Assembly: GCA_037043235.1 (NCBI GenBank)
Contig: JAWRVZ010000016.1
Coordinates: 1,359,001 to 1,423,000 of the forward strand
Length of the DNA stretch: 64,000 bases
Source: Rhodeus uyekii
Taxonomy: Eukaryota; Chordata; Actinopteri; Cypriniformes; Acheilognathidae
Direction of reading: 5' to 3'
Of this stretch, positions 33,833-46,784 are shown in pieces. The notes below the pieces were generated by a model, which saw only the letters and a list, made by a program, of their open reading frames with translations, was not told the DNA's origin and made no database searches. A program made the translations under genes and the position numbers. Position 1 is the stretch's first letter; each line of letters opens with the position of its first letter.

Positions 33833-35876
33833 CTAGGTGTCACAAAATACATTACCAGCCTTGTTTACCCTGGGGGAGAACACAATTGCTATAATTATGG
33901 TCATTTTCATCAAAGCCAGTGAAAGCTGATGCGGTGTTAGTGTAATGCTGTAAAATTACAGGGGACACACTTAGAAGGGCTTATTAAAATGGCTGACATT
34001 GTAGAGGGATGACTGCTGCCCTACTTTTCACTCTATCATTTCTTTCACTTTATTTATATATGTCTGCCCTGTTTAATGGATGGTGAAAATACAGGGGCTA
34101 CACACCCCACTGAATTGAGTATATTAACTAATAAACAGTTAGTTGCGATCCTTGAATTCTATTAAGGTCAAGCCAAGTGTGCTGATTTCTAGTCCAACAG
34201 CACTGGGTCTTTTCACTGTTTGTCACAGATCCGCTTAGATCTGACAGACTATCAAGTCTGTGTTAGTGGTGCAGAGTTTTCAAATGACAGTAGGTGGTGA
34301 CAAATAACTTATGATTCATGTGACTCGAAATACTGATTCATCCAGGAACAAAACATGTGACTGTATTTATGAGTAAGTCATTGAATCATTCACTCAACTG
34401 GTTTGTTCCAAAATACTGGTTCATTAGAAAAGTAAATAATGCTTTATTGGATTGTTGCTCAGCAACAGGCAAGTACATCTGGCTATTGGCTTTGTGTGGA
34501 ATTATTTTTTCATTAATGGAGCCAAATTAAATAAAATACTGGCGATATAATGTTAAGTTATTCAGTAGTCACAGATTTTTTGTGTAAGACGCAAATGACA
34601 CATTTCCAGAGTTATTGACCTTGTATATCTCATATAAATCTTTTAGTTTTTTTTCTATTTTAATTGTAACTATTACATTTTATTTTAATTTATAAGACTA
34701 TAAATTTGATTACTTTGGTATTCAAAATAATTATAATTATAATTATTACCTCTTAACTAATAATTAATACCTCTTTTTTGTAAAGTTGTGGAAATTCTAT
34801 CCTTGACTTTTTTCTTCTTAATTTATTAGAGCAGAAGAGAAGACAAAATAAAATATTTTTTTTCTCCACAAGTATGCAACAATGACAACTTCCAGTTAAA
34901 CTTTTTAAATTAAGTTAAACTTAACTTAATTGAACCTCATGTCATATTTCTGCTGCTCAGATGATATTGCTTAATGTTGACTTAAAATACTGATGTGATA
35001 ATGTGTAATGAGACAGTCTGTTCATTAAAAATTTGCATACCGAAGAAAACTTTGCTCTTAATTCTTATCTAAAACCTTTACTTAGGGAGCTTCAAATTTA
35101 TAGAATACTAAAACAAAATATGCATGAACTTTTAGATATAAATTGAATTAAATCATAATATCTTTAAATGCATTCAAGACATCTTAATCAACACTGACAT
35201 TTTGGAAGGCTGGCTGACCAAATGATTATTAATCACACCTTTTTAAACGCAAATAAAAGCAAATTAAATGTGTATTAATTGCTGCCTACATGAACCTGAC
35301 ATTAACCATGTTTATGTAATATCATCATTATTAATTTCAGACCATTGGGTCAGGAACATAAGGTTAAACATTTTGTATTTTTAAACCAAAAAGATAATGA
35401 TTTGACTGTCTTTGCTCCAAGAGAAAAGAGTTTAAATGAACACCATCTTTGAGAAATGTTTGATAAAGGAAAATGTCAAAAAGAACCATTTGCATATTCG
35501 CCTATTAGTAATGATTGCTCTGAATATTGCTCTATTCATGTAAAATGTGTAATTGCAAGGCTTGCTAGATGACTAAACCCCTTTTCTCATTTTTTTCCCC
35601 CTCTCTAAATTAATATGTATGAGAAGAGCTGTAAAATCTGTCTGCGGCTCCATCATTAAAGAGGTGCCATTGCAGAGCTTCAGATGATGAAGGATAGACA
35701 AATGACAGCCTTTAAATTGCCTATCAGTTTCAATAAGACACAAAACTTTGTAGTAAAATTCAATGCATCAACTTCTTTTGTATCAAAAATCAATTATATT
35801 TCTTCATAACATTTACACTTAGAATGTTGAGTAATTTTTTGCCATCTCATATGTCAACGAAGAAACCTGTTTCACA

Positions 35877-37030
35877 GTTGTATCTGAGCAAAGACGAGAG
35901 CGAGGAGGCAGGAATTAACTGAAATAGTCTTTAATAACTAGAACTCAAAAAACACTTTAAACACAACCAAAAATGGCATGTATTGTGCACAAACTAAACA
36001 AAGGAATATACTTGCAGAACATAGCGTTACATTAACGTGCAAAGACGCGTATACAGACGAGAACTGACCAAGAATGAAAGAAACACAGGTAAGATATACA
36101 CAAAGGACGATGAGGGAACAAGACACCGCTGACAAGACTAACGAGGTGACTAATAAGGAGGGAGGGCGAACAGAAACTCTAAACAGTGAAGGGGGGTTGG
36201 GCACCCTAAAGCCCCAGGAGCGAGCTCTGGTGCGGACTCTGGGACTAGAGGGAGCTCTGGTGTGGGCTCAGGCCCAACAAGAGTTAAAGGGCTGGCTTGA
36301 ATCTTTGTGCAGCTTTATGCACAGACCACACACAAAACATACAGTGGACTTCGGTGGGCACTCACTTTGATAGCTCATTTGAGCAGGAAGGAGATTAAGT
36401 AGAGACAACTGGAGCGTGTTTACCCCGACATGCACTCTGGGTTCGATGGAGAAACAAGAAGGGCTGGTGGTGTTGGAGCTGGCTGGATGGTCGGTGTAGG
36501 GTGAGCTGAGGCACCTCACCACTTACCGGATTGGACTGGACGATGGCTGGGGATGTCCTCAACCTCCCTGACAGTGAATTTAGATCCATTGAGTCTGAGG
36601 ACATAACTGACGATGTCCATGACAGGTTCAAAGCAGTTGTCTGAAGACAAAAATTGAGTGAGCTTGTTGTCCAGTCCCAATCAGAAGCTGCTGAGCATGG
36701 TGTCTTTCCAGCTCACTTGATTGGCAGCTCCAGGAACTCCACGACAAACTTCTTCAGCAAACGTCCTTTTTCAGAGAGTGAGGAGTTGTTCCTCTGCCCT
36801 CTTTCTCCTATCCACTGCATCCATCTCAATTGTTATTTTTGTATCTGTCGACCTTATGCCAAGTTGGTTCTTCCATCATGGTTGTATCTGGGCTAAGACG
36901 AGAACGAGGAGGCAGGAATTAATTGAAATAAATAGAACTCAAAAAACAGCCATATACACAGATATACACAGGGGATGATGAGTGAACAAAACACAGCTGA
37001 CTAATGAGGTAACTAATGAGACAGGTACAT
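35877..37030 (-). mobile_element. decayed LTR-retrotransposon relic with gag fragment
   Basis: Two direct copies of a block beginning gttgtatctg.g..aagacgag (35877 and 36881) look like remnants of LTRs about 1 kb apart. Between them, on the minus strand around 36760-36530, an interrupted frame reads WKDTMLSSF, LGLDNKL and VLRLNGSKFTV, typical words of a gypsy-like gag found in fish elements. Pol is missing, stops are present and the LTRs are eroded, so it is dead. Confidence 0.5.
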
Positions 37031-37337
37031 GGAAAAACACTGGGAAAGTATGGGATGAATACAAAATAAAATATGTATTTGTGTATGGAGTCTATTCACA
37101 CACACATTTCCAGTTATTTGACATTGTAAATCTTTTTTAAAAACCTTGTAAATCTGATCTTGTGCATGCCATTTAGAGTATGGACATTTTTGACAGCAAA
37201 ATGTTGTTGAAATATTGTTAATGTTGCTGTACCTTTATTGTAATATATAACAAAGAAATTTGTACGCAGTTGTATGCTACTTTGTATGGACTTTTTGCCC
37301 AGAAAGAAAGGGGAATGCGATGGGAACATAACCTTGG

Positions 37338-37612
37338 TGTCACACTGGGGTTTAGTGTGCGATGCGGAGAAGCCGCGGAGTCAAGGAGATACAAACAAAA
37401 ACACTTTATTCAAAAAACGGGAAAACAAAACGGCACTTCTTTGTGCAAAAAACTTGGAGACACAGAAGACATCCACACACGAAACAACATCCAACATAAC
37501 GTCAACAAGAGACAAAGACAAGGGAAACACGAGAGGATTAAATAATAAACACGGAATGACAAACGGCTGACGAGACTAACGATTTGAGACTAACGGCTCA
37601 AACCCAATTTTC
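37338..37612 (-). repeat. LTR-like fragment
   Basis: Starts TGTCACACTGGGG, carries AATAAA on the minus strand (near 37406) and is richer in CpG than its flanks, like an LTR. The other end and any internal region are not seen. Confidence 0.35.
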
Positions 37613-38307
37613 CCAAGTGCACCACAGCTCAACATGTTGGAGTTCTTACACTGACCACTTGGTGTGTGTGTGTGTGTCATTTTAGGAGCTTAATAAGACA
37701 CGGTCAATATGAAATGCTATTATTCCACAGAAGAAATTCATATGGGTTTGGAATGAATAAATAATGGCACAATCATCTTTTTTATTCTGTAAAGTTGGCA
37801 AATTTGACATTTGAAAATAGATTTCTTGGCAAAATATAGGTAATTTGTTTTGTGATGTCACAGCCAACCCAAAGTATTACCCAAGACCTGAGTGTGAAAT
37901 GAGTGCATGCAGGGCAACTGGGAATTCTTAAGAGTCTCTTGTATGGAATAAAAACAACCAAAAATGGCACTGAATTAATCACATGAAATCACATTATCCC
38001 CTAGAAAATGTAAAAAGATGCAGTATCACAATTAGAACAGGAACCCAAGTGTTTGTTGACAGGTTAGCAGTGGTACTCTGTACATATTCCTGACAAACAG
38101 ACAGACAGGAACATTTTGAAAAACCTCTCTACTTGCCTCTGATTATATACACTTAAGATTATTATCAATTTTTAGATTGCACTTGATGAATAACGACTTG
38201 AGATGTGAGCCGGCTCTGCTGAATGGCTGTTGAATGAAGGTTTTAATGTATTGTCTGCCATGGCAGCTTTGAAGTTGCATTCTTGAGAATAATGAGACAT
38301 GACTCAC

Positions 38308-38372
38308 CTTCTCTGCTCCTCTCCTCTTCATGCGTGTCAATGCAGGAGACGTGAAAGTTCCAGCTATTGGAG
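38308..38372 (-). other. splice-bounded open segment, possible exon
   Basis: 65 bp between CCCTCCAG and AAG|GTGAGT, open in one frame (PIAGTFTSPALTRMKRRGAEK minus its last residues). Family unknown. Its start phase does not match the end phase of the segment at 42319-42474, so a direct coding join is not supported. Confidence 0.3.
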
Positions 38373-40964
38373 CTGGAGGGAAGAATCAGTCGATGTGCGT
38401 TAAAAAATACGTTTTACCCAATGAAACTTTGAACATCAAGGTATAACAAAGAAAGCAATAAGTCAGATATAAATATACTTGTTATTCGTGCCTTTTCTTT
38501 TGTGGCACTCAACATTATTACCTCTGCTGGAACAAACATCAGTTTCACATTAGCATCGATGCCAAATAAAAAAATCCATCCTTATACTTGCATACTAGGC
38601 TTGTCATTTTGTACATTAGAAATTTTAAATTGCTCTAGGATGGCTTGTGTAGATACTGAATGTTGAGAGGTGGTTGTTGATCATCGCTTAGTTTCCACTG
38701 CTAGTCAGGTTCGGCTCAAAAGTCCCTCACCCGGTTTTCTGTGCTTCACTGGTTTCCTGTTGTAGACATAGCCTGAGGAAGGTAGACTGACACCTGTGTT
38801 TCTCTGGAAGACTATGCTTTTCCAAGGGAACAGCACTCTTTCTCTCTGCTTAGAAGGGTAAACATTTATAAAGCTCTTTATTGAGTGAAAACACTTCAAT
38901 CACAATAGCAAACCACATAATAGCCCACAGCTCAGAGACCATTTCTGTCGGGTTCATGGTACTTATATTTTATAGGCCAAGTGGATTCAACACAAGAATA
39001 CAACGATGTTTGGGGTCTTTTCAACATTTTTGGTGAACCTCACGTCTGGCACATATGTGAATAATTATTGTGGTTTTATTAAATTGTAATACTTTCATGA
39101 AATATCTGTCAGAGAGAAATTATTCAGAAGTTTAAATAATGAAGGACATTAATGCGATGCAATCATTATTCAAGGTAAAAATGGTGTAACTATTAGAATA
39201 CATCAGAAGCAAATGCGAACCTCAAGAAATCAGTATTTTAATTACAATGGATTCTGTTGTTCATATAATTATTAGTTACATTTATACACCACATATACAC
39301 CATCTATCAATTTAGGACAGGACTGGAACATTTCTGAACAAAATATATCTATTATAGTACTCCCACTTGCTCTCATAAAGGCTTTTTTAATGTTCCAGTG
39401 CTTCCTTTTACATTATGTAAACCACTCATATAGCTAAATGCTTAACATAACACAATAAAAACGAATTAGTCATACATTCAAGTTTGCGTTTTAGGGTCCA
39501 TTTATGGAATTGGCCGAGGTGTAGAGAAGAGGCGATGAGAAGTGGATGACTTTACAAAAAGATTCAGACCATGTTATTTTAGTTTTATTGATATACTATT
39601 ATAGTTATTAAAATTTTGTTATTAAAACTTTTGTTTTAGAAAGTTGTGTGCTTAAAAAAAATAAGTTTTCATTTTTAGCTTTGATTATTATTACTTCAAC
39701 TTAAACTAAACGAAAATAAGAATTTTTTTCAGTTAATGTTATTAATTTTATTTCAAGTTATGAATGTATTTTATGAAGATATTTTATGACATTTTTTAAT
39801 ATATACAGGGCTTGACATTAACACCAGACAACCCACCAAATGCGGTAGGATTTCAGCAATGGCGAGTGACGAGTCATTTCTAGACACTTTGGCAGGTCGA
39901 ATTTTGCATACGCTGCTCAAAAAGATTAAGGGAACACTTAATCATCACAGCATAACACCATGTAAATTAAACTTCAGGGATATCAATCTGTCCAATTAGG
40001 AATCACAAGTGATTGTGAAGAAAGGGAGAAAGGCTGTTAAATGAGGAGAGCTGGGCAGGGACGTAAAAGGTCAACAACCCAGTGGCAGGACTGCTATCTG
40101 CTCCTTTGTGCAAGGAGGAACAGGAGGACCTTAGGTGTGTGTGTTTCTGACCAAATTGTCAGAAACAGACTTCATGAGAGTGGCATGAGGGTTCGACATA
40201 CTCTAGTGGGACCTGTGCTCACAGTTCAGCACTGTGACGCTTGATTGGCATTTGCCAGAGAACACCAGAATTGGCAAGTCCATCATTGGCACCCCGTTCT
40301 CTTCACAGATGAGAATAGGTCATCATCAGACATCATCCATCATGACAGTGGGTCAGTAATGGTCTGGGGAGAAAAATCCTTGGAGGGTCGCACAGACCTC
40401 CATCTGCTAGCCAATGGTTTCCTTATTGCTGTTAGATACTGGGATGAAATCCTTAGAGTCATTTTCAGACCATATGCTGGTCCAGTGGCCCTGGGTTCCA
40501 CCTGGTGCATGATAATGCCTAGAATGTGTAATCACGTTCACCATACCTGAATCCAATTGTGAACCTCTGGGGCATTATGTAACGGAGCATCCGATGCCGC
40601 CAAGTAGCACCACAAACTATCCAGGAGCTACTGATGCCCTCATCCAGGTCTGGGAAGAGATCACGCAGGACACCGAGAGATCCGTCATATCATCAGGAAA
40701 GCCCAGATGTTGTTGTGAGTGAATACAGGCACATGGGGGGCTATGCACACTACTGACTTACAGTGCGAGTTGCTGTGATGAACTTCATGTTGGATCAGCC
40801 TGTAACTTCAGTTGTTTTACATAAATTTGGTATGATTTTGAATCCACTCAGTGTGTTGACGATTTTGGTTTCCATTGACTGTTATCACATAAGTTTGTTG
40901 TCAACAAATTATAGAATGCATTTAAATAAAGACTTTCAAACTGAATATGTTGAGACAATGTGTG

Positions 40965-41830
40965 TGTCAGGGTTCTGCCACATTCAGTCTAGTCATTTCT
41001 TGGTTTTGTGGCAGAGCTCTGACACTACCGTAACGTCTCGAGTTATGTGTGCGTGCGCGCTTCTTCGAGTCGCATGCACGCTTGTCTGTGTGACGTCTTT
41101 TGTGCGAGTTATGATGTCCGGTCCCGATACTTTGGTCTGGTTCAGTTCCGGTTTTGGATCGGGATTCGGGCATTCATAACTCGTGTGTTCGTCCTTGTCA
41201 TCAGCGTGTGAGAACAGGTGTTTACACTCGTTCTTGCGCCTTCTATGTCGTGTGAGTGGGAGCGGTTTCAAGCTTTGCGCGAGCCGCGCCCTCACTAGTC
41301 TATGTGCAGTGCTGTGAGCATGCAGTTGGTGTTTATATCAGCCGCTTGTTTTCATGTTGTGTCTTGTCACGCGCAGTTTGGTTGTCACCAGCTGCGCGTC
41401 GTCTTTGTTTTATTGGCTGCATGTTCATGTCTTGTCCGTCACCCCGCCCGTCTTGTTTCATTGTCATTAGTTTGATTTATCCCAGCTGTTTTTCCTCGTT
41501 AATTTCCCCCATGTCCTCCCTATATATTCCGTCTTTGTCTGCTGTTCTGAGTCGCGTCGTTGTCGTTACCTGGTATGTTGTTCCTGTCCTGTTCTAGTCC
41601 AAGTCAAATTCCAGTCAAGTCCAGCGAAGTCCAGTCCAGTCCAGTCCAGTCAAGTCAAGTCAAGTCAAGTCAAGTCAAGTCAAGTCAAGTCAAGTCAAGT
41701 CAAGTCAAGTCAAGTCTAGTCTAGTCTTATTTTCCCCCCTCGGTGCAGTTTTGTTTGAGTTTTTGTTATTTTGGTAATAAAGAGTCTTTTCCCTGCACCA
41801 CTGAGTCCTCGCATTCTGAAAAACCTGACA
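40965..41830 (+). mobile_element. solo LTR nested in the Tc1 copy
   Basis: 866 bp, TGTCAGGG...CCTGACA, flanked by near-identical gtgtg/gtgtt. It begins like the LTR at 9936-10517 and has AATAAA near 41777. It is longer than that copy because of a pentanucleotide tandem array. It postdates the Tc1 copy it interrupts. Confidence 0.7.
41596..41726. repeat. (AAGTC)n / (CAGTC)n tandem array inside the LTR
   Basis: About 20 consecutive five-base units of agtca/agtcc type. Not a CRISPR array: there are no spacers and the period is 5 bp. Confidence 0.9.
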
Positions 41831-42318
41831 GTGTTATTTAAGTGTTCCCTTAAAAGCCAAAAAAGCACTTTTAAAAAGACATCTGAAATAATAAACTAAA
41901 GTGCAAAGTATTTTGTCAAAAATATAGATTTTCTAATACTGAAATATCTGAAATGCTTTCAATACTCATTTTCTGCAGCGCTATCTCGCCGTCTCATCTT
42001 TCCGACAGCAAGTTGACACATAAAACCCCTTCCCCTCACTCACTCGTTTCTTTTGCTCTGGATGAATATTGTTGCAGTTCCCGGGCTTGAATTTCAGCGT
42101 GGGATTTAATTGAATGTATTAATGTGTTTATTTATTTAATTTATTTAAATAATTCAACTATCTGGACATTACAAAATCTGGTTTGTATTGTCTAATCTGT
42201 ACAAATCTGCGTAAATAATGGAAAAAATTCTAACTTAATAAGGTTCAAGTGTAGCAAAAAATATGTAATTAATTAGCCAGCAAAGCCTCCCACACCTTCT
42301 TGAAAAACAATTACTCAC

Positions 42319-42474
42319 CTGTTCAACACTGCCATCCAGCATCATGCTTTCTTTTGCTGATGACCTTGTGAGTAGCTCTGCTGATGTCTTCAAAACGGCA
42401 TGCAAAGTATTGTGTCCCTGGGGCTCGAAGGCGTTCTCTAAGGCAGAACACAGGGGTGTCAAGGTCCCCCCTAT
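42319..42474 (-). other. 156-bp splice-bounded open exon candidate
   Basis: Bounded by CTCTGCCACAG and CAG|GTGAGTAA, exactly 52 codons in phase 0 with no stop (starts IGGTLTPLCSALENAFEP). This is the best exon-like segment in the gene-poor interval. I do not recognise the peptide. It could be an exon of an unannotated gene, a lncRNA exon or chance. Confidence 0.35.
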
Positions 42475-42699
42475 CTGTGGCAGAGATGCAGGCAGATGGT
42501 TGGGATAATTACTTAAAGCCTGAGGAAGACAGTCATGCAGTCCGCTGCGTGAAGAAACATTATAATAGATCTAAAATGTCTTCAGGCGGGCCACAGGGGC
42601 GGCACACGAACAGGAAATGCTCACAAGAAGAGTATGACAGTCAAAGCAGAAAGGACAAAGTGTTTCTTTGACATTGGTGTACACTTAAACAAGTACTTT

Positions 42700-44450
42700 A
42701 CCTATGACAAAACGGGATTTCAAGAAAACTTAGCAGCCTATGCAGTAGAAAGGCGAACATAAAAACAAAAATCAGTGCTGCCTGACTAGAGAAAACAGAG
42801 AAAAAAGGCTCTTTTGTCAAATAGGTTGGAAAACTACAACCCCCATAATGCACTGGGCATATTGCCATCCAAGACCATTGCCACCAGTCTGCTATGGATA
42901 CACTTGAACAGAGTCAAATACTGCTTTACTTTAGTAGAAAATACTTCTTAGCAAACTTTTAAGCTGGGTGCACATTCAACAATTTATAATAGTCCTTTAT
43001 GAATTTTGCTTTTATTCTGTATAACATATGATCCCAGCCATATGTCACACGGTAGGATCTCTATTGTTATTAATGACAGACTTAATGACAGCAGTTAAGA
43101 CTCGATAAAACTGCAGGCAAGGCTCGTCCGGGGCTTTATATCGTCAATCAAAGTGTTAATTTTGATCATGGATTATCCTGAAGAGAACAACTGAAAAACA
43201 AAAAAGCAAAGACAATATGCGTGGAGCAAGTGGTGGTTTGTTGTTGTTGCATTCATTGCGTCATCAGGTTCGTTGCTCCTATTGTTTTTTTATTTGAAGG
43301 TTGTCGTAGGAGGTCAAATTTGATTTGCAATGGTCACAACATGTCAAACTAATGGATAGCAACAAAAGACTAGAGATTTTAGCCTAGGAACAGAGAAATC
43401 TTTCAGGATTCACAAAATTTGTCTCAGGTTGAAGATCGGTAGAGGTAAAAACAACTGAGGAAAACAATTGGAGGTTGGGGTGAGAGTTAGTAAATTTACT
43501 GACTTTATATGAAACATGGTCAAATTATCTTCCTTTTTTATCTAAGATGCTTTATGAATATTATCAAACCAAGAGTATGGCGAGGAATTAAAGTAATTCC
43601 TTCAAAGTTCTCATAGAGAATCAAGAGCCAGCATGGAGGGACCTCACTGGAGCTCTGCTTGTGATATGAAGTCACTTCTTGCTGAAGAGAATAGAGGTGA
43701 GAGGCCAGAAGCACATTATTGAGATCCTCCAATTTGCTTTGAGAACTCTGATACTTCCTTAATAGGACATGATGAGTCATTGAACATTCAACTACTTCAA
43801 ACTATTCCATCAACAGAGTTTTACAACACTCTTTCAGAGGATTCTTGAGGTAAAACAGTGTCTGAAAAGGACCAAGATAAATGTGTAAAAGAAATAACAG
43901 TAGACGTTTAAATGAAGTTCAACTTGGAATATCCTGAAATATTGCGGGAAGGTGTCAGATCTAATCTTAGTCAGATAACTTTGAGAATTAATTGCAGAGG
44001 CTTAAGAGTGATTATATTCGAGACTTTATGAGTGGCTTATTTTGAGCCAGTGCACAGACCTGCAATTATCCTGCCACAGTTATTAAATACACCTGAGTGA
44101 CAGCTCTGAGGATGATATATAAGTCAAACTTAATTAAATTCATATACACATGTCCACTCTTTTAATTACTACCACTGTAATCTCCGGGTGGAAACCTCAA
44201 CAAAGGTGACAAAACAGTCATTTTAATTTACCACCTTAGTCGTTTGAGGATAATTACCCATAGGTGTTAACTGTAAGGGTCTGTCTTTTATTGCCCCCAA
44301 TTTGCAGCCAATCATTTCTTCAAACTCGCAAACTGTTTACACTTAATAGCAGCATGCTGTAAAAAAAGGGTGCAAAACCATGTTGTCCTACGGAAGCAAA
44401 TTCGGTTCTTTGCTTATCCGTCTTTTAATCAAGATAAAGGCTTACTCACA
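42700..44450. other. intergenic; possible conserved non-coding sequence at 44030-44350
   Basis: No gene seen; the ORF at 43538-43780 (minus) has no recognised family. The segment 44030-44350 is complex, non-repetitive and rich in TAATT/ATTA homeodomain-like words, in the penk-bpnt2 interval. Conservation cannot be tested here. Confidence 0.3.
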
Positions 44451-44464
44451 TCCCATTCCCATTA

Positions 44465-44555
44465 TAATATATATAATATAATTTTTTTATATATAATATA
44501 ATATATGTATAATAATATAATATATTATATATTTTTTATATATACATATATTTTT

Positions 44556-44620
<65 letters not shown>
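44465..44620. repeat. AT-rich palindromic tract with (TA)n
   Basis: Imperfect TATAT/ATATA palindromes leading into about 28 TA units (44559-44616). Likely unstable. Confidence 0.9.
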
Positions 44621-45149
44621 ATGTATTTTTAATACTGTTATTTAAGCAGTATAACATAAGCAAGAGTTTGTTTTGACCATGCTGTAGCTAATCTAAACAG
44701 AATAGAATAAGAATAGAATGAGTTAGTATGCTATTCCAAATTTCCAAAGTAATTGTGATTAAACTTGTGCGTTTAGATGACAATGTATTCAATGTGAAGG
44801 AGCAAGCTTTGTGATCCTACAAAGCCAGATATGTGCTGGTCAGTGAGTCACGTGCTATGGTTTAAATGGTTTTCTGTCTCAAATTTTTATCTCTCCAAAT
44901 CATGGATGTTATTTAAAAAATTTGGAAATTAGCAGAAATATGTTAACACAGCCTCTTATTTAAACAAGGTAAAATTTTTACCTGACCATTTGATCAATCA
45001 CACTAGTAAAAGTATTAGTCTTCCAAACCCTTATTTATAAATGTACATAATAGTCCTGCACACATTGCTGTCAAAATAACGGCCGTTTACAGAATTTCAG
45101 AAATAAAAGTATGTTTAAAATGCATGCAGATGGATTGTTGATATAATAC

Positions 45150-45385
45150 AGTATATATAAATATACACCATGAAAAAGTCCTTCTTGCAACAGTGCTCGG
45201 CCAATCAAATTTGAGGACCATAACTAATTGCTGTCTAATACGTTTTTATTATTTTGAGTTCTTAGTTGTTTGTTTTTAATGCCAAATATATGTTGTCTTA
45301 GCTCTGCAAAGAAATCATTATTTTATTGTACTTGATTTTGCTTTTGCACATTAGACAATAAAGCTTTGACTTGACTTGCTTTGGA
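45150..45385. repeat. possible truncated retroposon 3' end
   Basis: The segment ends gacaataaagctttgacttgacttg (45354-45378), a typical LINE-like 3' terminus with a short tandem tail in fish. No coding part is visible. Confidence 0.35.
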
Positions 45386-46213
45386 AGCATTAGTCTTATT
45401 AGTATTGTTCGAGTGTTATACTGCATAGGTTGAATATGCTCCATTAATTCACTTTATTGCATAACAACATGCCACACAAGTGACACATTACAACAAATCA
45501 AGTGGTTATTTCTTCTATATATAAAGCCATCCACTTAAACAGCTGTTACAGCCTTGGCCCTGTGGAAAATCACTAGGCCTACATATTGATGCTCATAACT
45601 CTAATGGATAGTTGCTACTGTTGAGGGACTAAACTGTTTTTATTATGGCTTTAAGGGGATTTGGATGATCACGACAGACTGCTCTAAGTTTCTCACAACT
45701 GTATATCTCAAAAGTTTCCTGTTCGTGAGCAATGTGCTATGGCTCATTGTGCCCCCCCCACAATGTGCCATACTGCTGATGCCAAATGCCTGAGCTCCGT
45801 TAATCCATTATCCTCTATGCGTAAATAACCAAGCAAGAAATGGCCTAGAGAGAGGTGTATGTTCCATCACACGCTCTGAATCATCAAACTCTGTGTTTTC
45901 CTCGAGCCCAAACAAATGTTCAGGTGAATACAGCAGAGAAATAACCACTGATATCAGACTTTGTAGCCTGCAACATCTCATATGGCGATTAATAAAGTTC
46001 AATCTGGAATCCAAGAGTCATACAAGTTCATTTCTGTCAACAGCATCTGTGACATGCTGTTGATTACCACATCTTGTCTCATCTCTCAGTTTGTGAAAAC
46101 AAATAAAAATGCTTTACAGTAATGTACCTAAAATATGGCTAATCAACAAATAAATATTAACCTAGACATGGAGTGTTTATTTGTTAACTATTGTAAACAC
46201 ATTTTTAGTTAGC

Positions 46214-46782
46214 AGCCATATCACCCTGTAGCCTAAGACTGGTTGCCCACTGAAGCTAAGCAGGGTTGAGCCTGGTTAGTACCTGGATGGGAGACCTCCT
46301 GGGAAAAACTAGGTTGCTGCTGGAAGTGGTGTTAGGAGGCCAGCAGGGGGTGCTCACCCTGTGGTCTGTGTGGGTCCTAATGCCCCAGTATAGTGACGGG
46401 GACACTGTACCGCAACAAGCACCGTCTTTTGGATGAGACGTTAAACCGAGGTCCTGACTCTCTGTGGTCATTAAAAATCCTAGGATGTCCTTCGCAAGAG
46501 TAGGGGTTTAACCCCGGCATCCTGGCCAAATTTGCCCATTGGCCTTGGTCCATCATGGCCTCCTAATCCCCCCCATACTATAATTGGCTTCACCATTCTG
46601 TCTCCTCTCCACCAATAAGCTGGTGTGTGGTGAGCGTTCTGGCGCAATATGGCTGCCGTCGCATCATCCAGGTGGATGCTGCACATTGGTGTTGGTTGTG
46701 GAGATTCCCCCCTACTATGTGAAGTGCTTTGAGCTCTGGAAAAGCGCTATATAAATGTAACATTTCTTCTTCTTCTTCTTCT
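46214..46782 (+). repeat. SINE3 (5S rRNA-derived SINE)
   Basis: The first 100 bp resemble a 5S rRNA gene, including the internal promoter words gaagctaagcagggt and cctggttagtacctggatgg (46252-46290). The body is an unrelated tail that ends gcgctatataaatgtaac, the LINE-type 3' end used for retroposition, then (TTC)n. SINE3 elements of this design are known from zebrafish. It is not a functional 5S gene: the 3' part of 5S and its T-run terminator are replaced. Confidence 0.9.
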
Positions 46783-46784
46783 AG

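Larger units (their letters stand above)
39911..41865 (+). mobile_element. dead Tc1-like transposon copy interrupted by an LTR
   Basis: The left end (gattaagggaacacttaatca near 39924) and right end (aagtgttcccttaa, 41840-41853) are inverted and match the copy at 7231-8535. The transposase pieces 40041-40550 contain RRAGQGRKR, the AFAREHQNWQVHHWHPVLFTDE segment (first catalytic region, TDE) and a GSVMVWG-like stretch. The N-terminal helix-turn-helix is deleted and frames are broken. A solo LTR sits near its 3' end (40965-41830). Confidence 0.75.

Noticed and set aside
41596..41726. Regularly spaced repeats resembling an array
   Set aside because: Uninterrupted 5-bp tandem units without spacers inside an LTR of a vertebrate genome; not CRISPR.
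43538..43780. 80-codon minus-strand ORF with amphipathic look
   Set aside because: No splice sites in frame at its borders and no recognised family; insufficient support.
46214..46320. Functional 5S rRNA gene
   Set aside because: Only the internal promoter half of 5S is present and it continues into a SINE tail ending in a LINE-type terminus.
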